Below, piece by piece: positions 57,715 to 64,000 of a DNA stretch of 64,000 bases. Where the stretch lies: the NCBI RefSeq assembly GCF_029227915.1, contig NC_079876.1, positions 10,726,001 through 10,790,000 of the forward strand, written 5' to 3'. A program made the translations under genes and the position numbers. This DNA is from Hydractinia symbiolongicarpus. Its lineage: Eukaryota; Cnidaria; Hydrozoa; Anthoathecata; Hydractiniidae. The notes beneath the pieces were generated by a model that did not search any database, was not told the origin of the DNA, and saw only the letters and a program-made list of their open reading frames with translations. Numbering within the stretch: the stretch's first letter is position 1; every line of letters starts with the position of its first letter.

Positions 57715-59553
57715 AAACAAAATATTTTTGTTACTCTCTACTGTACCACTCTATAAAAGAAACGGAAAAAGTTTGATGTTTCCCCTTTCAAAGAAATACG
57801 CGACGTTTTGTTATTACACGCTTTTTACTTGTGTAAGAACTATACTTCATATCTCAAATGTAAATATTCTAAATACTTGAATACTTCTAAATAATTGAAA
57901 TACTTTTAGTTTAGCACGTTTGTTGGTTGAAAATATTTGTGCTCGTAACTTGTTTTGAATCCTCATTCAAATGAAATATTTTTTCAACCTCAATTTCTAA
58001 ATATTCACGTACGTAACACGGTCTAAAAAAATGTATAATACAATATGGTACTGTCTTCAAAAAAGTTTTAAAAGGTAACAAAATATTATTTCACAAAATG
58101 TTTATCAAGAATTTCGTTTTGTGTAATGTTTTATATTCTTCTTTTTCAACTTTTTGTTACTTTGTTTTGTTTTCATCAATCACGAGAACTTCAATTGTTG
58201 TTGTAAAAGTTAAAAACAAAAGAGAAAAAGTTTAAAGACACAAGTTTCGAAATAAACTTACTCTCCGATTTGCCTGACATTTTTAGCTTTAACACCTTGA
58301 AAACATATAATGTCCAACTTTTTAGCAGAATCACACTTGAGTTCCTATTAGCAAAAAAACCAAGACATGTCTTAATTTGGTTGGAATTAATATATTTCAA
58401 AACTTTGTTTTTAAATTATCCTGCTTATTTTGGCCACACTACAATTTTCATGCAGCTGAGTTATATATGATTCAGTTTACATAGCTCATTGAGTAGGGTT
58501 GCAATTTTTTTTATCACAAAAACGAGGCTGGAAATGGCTAAATAATAACAAAGAATTAGGGAAAAGTTTAAACTGATATTTTTATTATTCCGTTCTTCTA
58601 GGAAAAATATAAAAAAACATCGGAAAATATATACTATGGAGTATTGTTGGAAAATTATTTTTTTTGTATTTAGGAAACTTGTAGTCTTGTAGTCTTGTTA
58701 TAAATTAAACAATTCTCATTTTGAGCAACTAGAACGAATGTGGTTATTACTGCTTTTGTTGCATTACAAAAACAGAAATCGACACATTTGTTTTAGTTGC
58801 TTGTTTGTTGTAACTTTTAAGTAGCTAGTAAATATTTTTTGGTTAAACACCAAAAAAAACTGCTTTTTATCTAGAAAATGTTTTAAAAGCAACCTATAAA
58901 AATAAAGTGTTCTAATTAAATTTTGCCGAGATATGAAAGTACAAAGTGCAAACGTCTTAAATGTCTCATGACATACTTTACATAGTAAACAAATGTGTGA
59001 AAATATTTACATTTCAAACAAAAAAGTCAACAAACACATTTTGGTTGCTATGTAACTATAGTATGTGTAGACGTATAAACAGTTTGAAGTTTTCTTAATT
59101 TTTTTAAAAACTATTTTAGCGGCATAACGCGATAATTGCTACTCAATATTCCAATGGTTAAACAAAGAGAAGAGGGTGCGGTACTGGGTCCCTTATTTTT
59201 TTAAATACTTCCAACAAAATACCTAATCACTTATTATTTATATTTTACAAGAGGAATCTCAACAATTATACCTTTAAAGAATTAAAAAAATAATTAGCAG
59301 TTTCATAGAATTCTTCCAGAGTTATTATATCAATATGCTGTAACAAGACAATGTCACATGCTATGTATTCTTAGTCAATAATTGCATTTTTATTGACTTG
59401 TGTCAGGCAAGTTTCTGTGCATTACAACTAGTCCATTTAATTAAATTAACAACTAGTCTATAACATAAGAGCATATATATCTAAACCAGTTTAATTTGTA
59501 GCTATTTTTCTACTTATTATTTCAACTGTTCACATTGCTTTTCTCTTTTGTAG
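57715..59553. other. AT-rich sequence, probable 5' intron of the NTPase-FN3 gene
   Basis: No gene is supported. It ends with a pyrimidine tract and TAG acceptor (TTTCTCTTTTGTAG) at 59553. Confidence 0.4.
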
Positions 59554-59581
59554 ATCCTGTGAAAAAGATGTCTGCTTGCAG
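59554..59581 (+). CDS. NTPase-FN3 gene, first coding mini-exon
   Basis: A 28-bp exon lies between a good acceptor (CTCTTTTGTAG) and a donor (GCAG/GTAAAT). It contains ATG at 59568-59570 and codes MSAC plus two bases of a serine codon. Joining it to the acceptor at 60821 gives an uninterrupted frame (AG + T) into SFWMYKDKG. Splice-phase agreement supports it, but a 28-bp exon is easily found by chance. Confidence 0.5.
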
Positions 59582-60821
59582 GTAAATCACTAATATTTTG
59601 CTAAAATGTTTAATATTTTGAGCAATATTTGCTACGCGTAATTTTTATTTTGTTAACACTTTTTTTAAGTAACCGATTTATAATAACGCAAATACTAGGA
59701 ACTTTAAAATAATTAGAAATTTTCACTAGCTTATTCATCCTCTGTGAAGAGCATGAGATTAATGTACATTATAATCGCACTTTCTTTGACAAAACATTAA
59801 AAAAAACATTAACTGCAAATTCAAGTTGTCATATAATTTATGTATTTGATACGTTGAATTTTAAATTGAAGAAATATCACCTGCAAACTCAATTTATACA
59901 TGGTAAATATACCTTTTATTGGACCGCATAAGCAACATTTGGTACTATAATCGAGGAAATATCAAGAAACCTGGACAAGGTTGTTTTCTTAATAGATCCG
60001 ATCGGGGTGGTAAAAAAAGTTTTTTATAAGAAACCGTGAACGAATTTAAGTCAATTTATACTTTGTAACATTTAGCGCGTTAATCACACAATGTCATTAA
60101 AGAGGATAGGTAAATTTTGAGTCGTGTGGGTATTTGCAACGGAGGGAATTGCTAAATTGAACATATAATTTGTGCTCAAACATAGCTGAAAAAAAAAACA
60201 TCACACATAGGTTAGCTTGCTACCCATGGAGATTGAAGCTAACATTAGCTACAATACACAAATAGCCTGCTGGCTATATTTGATGCCTAATAAAATGAGT
60301 ATAAAGAGAAAAAATGATAATGAAAAAGTATTTTGAACTTTAGGATATAGACATTAGTTACGCACGATGGCAACATTTGTTATGCATAAAATGTACACAA
60401 ACATGATAGCTTTTTTATTTCATAATATAACGCGGTAAAATAAAAAAGTAAATAAAAAAAGTAAATAAAATTTTTTTTCACTTGTCGCACTTTTTTTTTA
60501 AGGCAAAGATAGCTTTAATTTTTTTTGTGTGTATCGTGGATAACACTGTTCCAAAGTCAGCCGTTAAAATTATTTTAGCAAATCAAGTTGCGTCATTTTA
60601 ATTACGTAATTTAAACAAAGTAAACCCGCGGTATTTTTTCACGCGAAATGGCCAAAGAAAATTTCGGTGATGAACACATCCACTATGCCTGTCACACACA
60701 CTTTCCATTATAATATAGATAAAATTACCAAGGATTTATGGTATAATTTATGATATTACAATAATTTTTGAAAAAGTAATCTTTGTTGAGGCTTATAACC
60801 AATTATACATTTAATTTTTAG

Positions 60822-61075
60822 TTTTTGGATGTATAAAGACAAAGGAAATATGATTATTAAATTTCTTAATGGAGGCTTTCAAAGGGTGCAAAGAATTAAT
60901 ATAAAACGGGAAGGAGATGATGCAATGATAGAATTGCAAGAAACAGATTACCATGAAGAAAGAAAAGACAATAAGCTGGTATTGACGATGTATAGAGGAG
61001 CTATCCAATGTATTGCACAGCTTGCCATAGCACTGCTTGATATGGAAGGAAAGCAAAAATTATTTGTAGTTGACA
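60822..61075 (+). CDS. NTPase-FN3 gene, second coding exon
   Basis: The acceptor TTAATTTTTAG precedes 60822 and the donor GACA/GTAAGT follows 61075. The exon encodes about 85 residues with a protein-like pattern: basic RVQRINIKRE, acidic ELQETDYHEE, then a hydrophobic helix IQCIAQLAIALLDMEGK. Phase 1 at its 3' end fits the next exon, giving an asparagine codon across the 87-bp intron. No known domain is recognised in this N-terminal region. Confidence 0.65.
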
Positions 61076-61162
61076 GTAAGTAATCAAATTAGAATTAAAT
61101 TAGTGCTTTTTTAACATATGCACTTAACCCTTTCTTATCATTTCTGTCTTTAATATTTGTAG

Positions 61163-63599
61163 ATGTCAACATTGCCTGTGCTCACAAGTATACCAACAAA
61201 GAAAGTAAATTTTCCCTCCATACACATAATAGTGACAAAGTTGCAGCATATATTAAGTCAATTATCAGCAGACCTCTTATCGAAACTAACATTCAGCTCT
61301 TCTGTTGTGGAGAAGTACATGAAAAAAGTAGAAGCGAATACTTAAAATTTTCAAGAAATTATGTAAATGAAAACTGCACATCCAACAATGATTTTCTGAA
61401 AGAAGCTCTTCTATTTCCACCACCAATTGTAAATGAAGAGATTTCCAGCTTTGCATTTCGACTAAAGTCAATTCTAAGCGAAATTGGTCACGTGTTTGTG
61501 ATTTTCACACATTACAATACCATGGACAATCTAAGATTTTTGAATTTAAATACTGATGCTGATGATGCTCCAGAATTCAAACATAGAATTTTACTACTTC
61601 ATCCAACTGGAAATACCTTCGTCAATATAAGATACACTGAAGCTACCAGTGCGTCAATCGTTCAAGAAGAATTTCAAAAAGGTGAGGTAGATATCACACA
61701 TTTGTTTGCAATCAATCGACAATTTATATCGGATAGTAAATCCAGATTTATAAATGTCGTAGCTGCACCAAATTTTCAAAACATAGAGAACATTGACGTC
61801 TGTGCAAATTGTCAATTGTTAGATCAGTCTATTTTCCCAGGCAACACAGAGGTTCGAAATTTCCTTCTTTTTCTTGGATTATCAAGACAGGATCTTGATC
61901 AGAAAAGCAAAGAGCAGTATATGAACATTGTAGGTCAAGCAATGTGTTTCATGGCTAGCATGGAGACTATAAACACTGTTCCAACAATCAAAGATGACAT
62001 TCATGAGAAAGTAAGTACTGTCCTGTTGTCGTCAGAACAATTACATATTTTGTTTGACGAATCTAAAAAGAAAATTATTGTTGGACCATTGGGAAGTGGT
62101 AAATCGCTTCTTGCTTTATCTCATCTAAAACATCTTTACTATTGTTGTGGAGGAAAATGTATGATATATTATGTTATATGGAGTGACAAAACAATACTGC
62201 TGAAAGCTGTCGAAGAATTCGTCTCAAAATTTCAATGCAACAAAAATATCACTTTGAAAGTAATAAATATGATTGAATTGGCAAAAGAGCTCAATCTCTC
62301 TAAACTTCCAACAGTATCACAATTATTACTGTTGCTGCTAAGAAAACATGGTGCCATGCCTTTTCATTTTATAAGTGACGAAGTAGATGGTGAGATGTTT
62401 GACAATCAAGAAGCTTTATCGTTAAAGCAGATTTTAGAAAGGGAAGAAGCTTTACAAAATTCTCTGATCGTGTTGTTTCTGCAGTCTTTGGAAAAGCACA
62501 GGAGATTGGTTAAATCTGGAAAATCAAAAGACCATGATAAATACAAATACGAAGAAACTGGTATGCGTGTGTTTCATCTCAATAAAGGAATGCGAACAAC
62601 GAAGAAAATTTTTAACTTTTTAGTAGAATTTGAGAAGCGAATTTCCGGAATTGAATCAGTTATCAAACACCCTGTTAAAGGCAGTGCTTGTATAACATCA
62701 ATCAAGAAATCTGCAGCGACAAGTTCTGTCAAAAAATTAACTCGTTTTAGTGTCCAAGAAGTCGAACGAAAACTTGAAGAAAGTAAAGAGAATTTTGAAA
62801 AAAAGCCTATGGATATAGAGGAAATTGCAGCTATCTCCAAATACCCAGATGTCTCTGATGATATCAAAACCTTGACCAAAGTGAAATGCAACTCTGCGCA
62901 AGAAGTTGGACATAACATTGTAGGTACAAAGCCCATACTGATACATCTTAATTATGAAAATGAAACAGAAGAAAAAAGTATTGTCATGTTAGCTCTCTCG
63001 TTGGAATACTACCTAGATCGTGTTAATATTAAACGTTTGTTTTTTCATAACACTGTGGAACAAATGATCACGTTTCGAAGGGTTCTGGATTTAATTAGAA
63101 AAAAATATTTTGTTTATAACAAACAAACTGAATGGACCATCATCGACCACAACAACGAAGTTACCAATTTTCCAAAAAACAAAGGTTATGATCTAATAAC
63201 TAATCTAGAAGGTAGTAGAGGAACAGAATTTTGTGAAACCGTATGCTGTATTGACGTAAATGACACTATGTTGCGACACAAGACGTTAGAAGGAATGTCC
63301 AGAGTAACTGAACGCCTGATAATTGTTTCCACATGTAACATACAGTCTGCTACTACAAATTCATCAACTGGACATATCATTAAAGATCTGTTACCAGAGT
63401 ACCTGAATGAAGTTTCTGTTGAATGTTGCAGGAATTCGAACGAAAATTACATTGAAACGCAAGTTAATGACCAAAAATCAATAGGTTATGTGAACACAAA
63501 TTCGCGCAGATATAAAGACCTCATGGAACGGATAAAGAAAATCGAATATGAAAAAGATGAGTCGGACAAGCCTGATTTTGCTCAAATCATACGTACAAG
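61163..63599 (+). CDS. large P-loop NTPase with SF1-helicase-like motifs (main exon, NTPase-FN3 gene)
   Basis: This 2.4-kb exon opens after TAATATTTGTAG and stays open for about 812 codons to a 5' splice site ACAAG/GTAGAT. With upstream exons counted, motif positions are: pre-Walker SSEQLHILF, Walker A GPLGSGKS (397-404), Walker B-like FHFISDEVDG (D495, E496), a charged lysine/glutamate-rich insert (about 620-720), EGSRGTEF (772-779), which resembles SF1 motif V, and EGMSRVTERLIIV (from 799), which resembles motif VI with its arginine finger. The order and spacing match superfamily-1 helicase/UvrD-like ATPases, but the core is degenerate in between. About 390 residues before the P-loop match no family I know. 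The frame contains no stop; the next exon encodes a fibronectin type III domain. A cytosolic location is likely because no signal peptide is seen. Confidence 0.85.
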
Positions 63600-63797
63600 G
63601 TAGATATATCACATTTCTTTTTATACCAGAAAATTACCAGTTGCTATAACTATATATGAAAAATCGTAATTCTAGGAACTCTTTTTTTAAAGTTGTTCTA
63701 TGTTTCCATATTGTAAACTATCATCATCAAACTACTTCCATCCTTCACAAAAAATATAAACTTTTATACCTTTATAATTTCCAACCTTATTTACTAG
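63600..63797 (+). other. intron between NTPase and FN3 exons
   Basis: A 198-bp AT-rich intron with donor GTAGAT and acceptor TTATTTACTAG. The phases agree: AG from the upstream exon and C from the downstream exon form a serine codon (residue 902). Confidence 0.75.
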
Positions 63798-64000
63798 CTT
63801 TCAACCACCAACAATTAACGCGAGCTGCATTTTTACAAACGACAATTCATGTACAATTAGTTGGAATGATGAAGGATATGGTTACGTAATTGAAATGGAA
63901 AACGAAAGATCACAATGGCAGAACGTAGAAGGTATGACCACACATGGTAGATGTGTTATCAATAATTTAGTTGTTGGAAAGACATACAAATTTCGTGTTG
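63798..64000 (+). CDS. fibronectin type III domain exon (partial, runs off window)
   Basis: The exon reads FQPPTINASC, then CTISWNDEGYGYVIEMEN, then GRCVINNLVVGKTYKFRV at the window edge. This is the canonical FN3 pattern: an N-terminal PP, a tryptophan on strand B (SW), YxIE on strand C, and L-x-x-G-x-x-Y-x-F-R-V on strands E-F. It is in frame with the NTPase exon. FN3 domains mediate protein-protein contacts, often repeated in tandem, so more copies may follow beyond the window. The frame has no stop to position 64000. Confidence 0.85.

Noticed and set aside
62574-62946. Minus-strand frames opposite the NTPase exon
   Set aside because: Shadows of the plus-strand coding sequence, which has clear motifs and splice sites.

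Overview
The window is a gene-poor, AT-rich (roughly one-third G+C by eye) animal nuclear segment. A cnidarian source is the best inference, possibly hydrozoan or another medusozoan. The evidence is a DEG/ENaC channel of the kind expanded in cnidarians, a small cluster of short intronless class A-like GPCR paralogs, spliced genes with GT-AG introns of about 80 bp to over 1 kb, and a dense load of decayed transposons and tandem repeats. Nothing prokaryotic, plastid or viral was recognised. Species assignment would need a search.

Layout. 1-11.6 kb has no convincing gene; it holds a 21-bp minisatellite (4.42-4.93 kb), an AAAC microsatellite (7.36-7.45 kb) and a 17-bp tandem repeat (8.27-8.38 kb). 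11.6-13.8 kb is a decayed DNA transposon with inverted ends. 15.3-20.2 kb carries four dispersed copies of tRNA-Gly(UCC) inside a repeated unit, with a pogo/Tigger-type deletion derivative between copies three and four. 20.4-25.5 kb is repeat debris. 26.1-27.6 kb encodes a DEG/ENaC channel on the minus strand. 29.5-32.7 kb holds two broken mobile-element-type genes: an integrase-like gene with an intron, and a RecQ-like helicase fragment. 34.3-35.0 kb is a tandem array interrupted by a MITE-like insert. 36.0-47.8 kb carries three paralogous GPCR loci on the minus strand: two intact, and one that is frameshifted and interrupted by a 5'-truncated LINE whose reverse transcriptase reads in frame from GPCR transmembrane helix 7. 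Between them lie a 2.6-kb element with CAGGGGCGGATCC-like ends and two opposed arrays of a 30-bp hairpin repeat. 49.6-53.8 kb is a pair of inverted tRNA-related repeats around 2.3 kb. 54-57.1 kb is duplicated repeat sequence.

59.5-64.0 kb is the most interesting part. It is a plus-strand multi-exon gene that I reconstruct from matching splice phases. It encodes a large protein with a superfamily-1-helicase-like P-loop NTPase core spliced to a fibronectin type III domain, which runs off the window edge.

The genes do not form an operon or an obvious pathway. The channel and the GPCRs are probable cell-surface receptors. The NTPase-FN3 protein is an uncharacterised candidate regulatory or defence-type protein. 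Most of the rest is mobile-element history.
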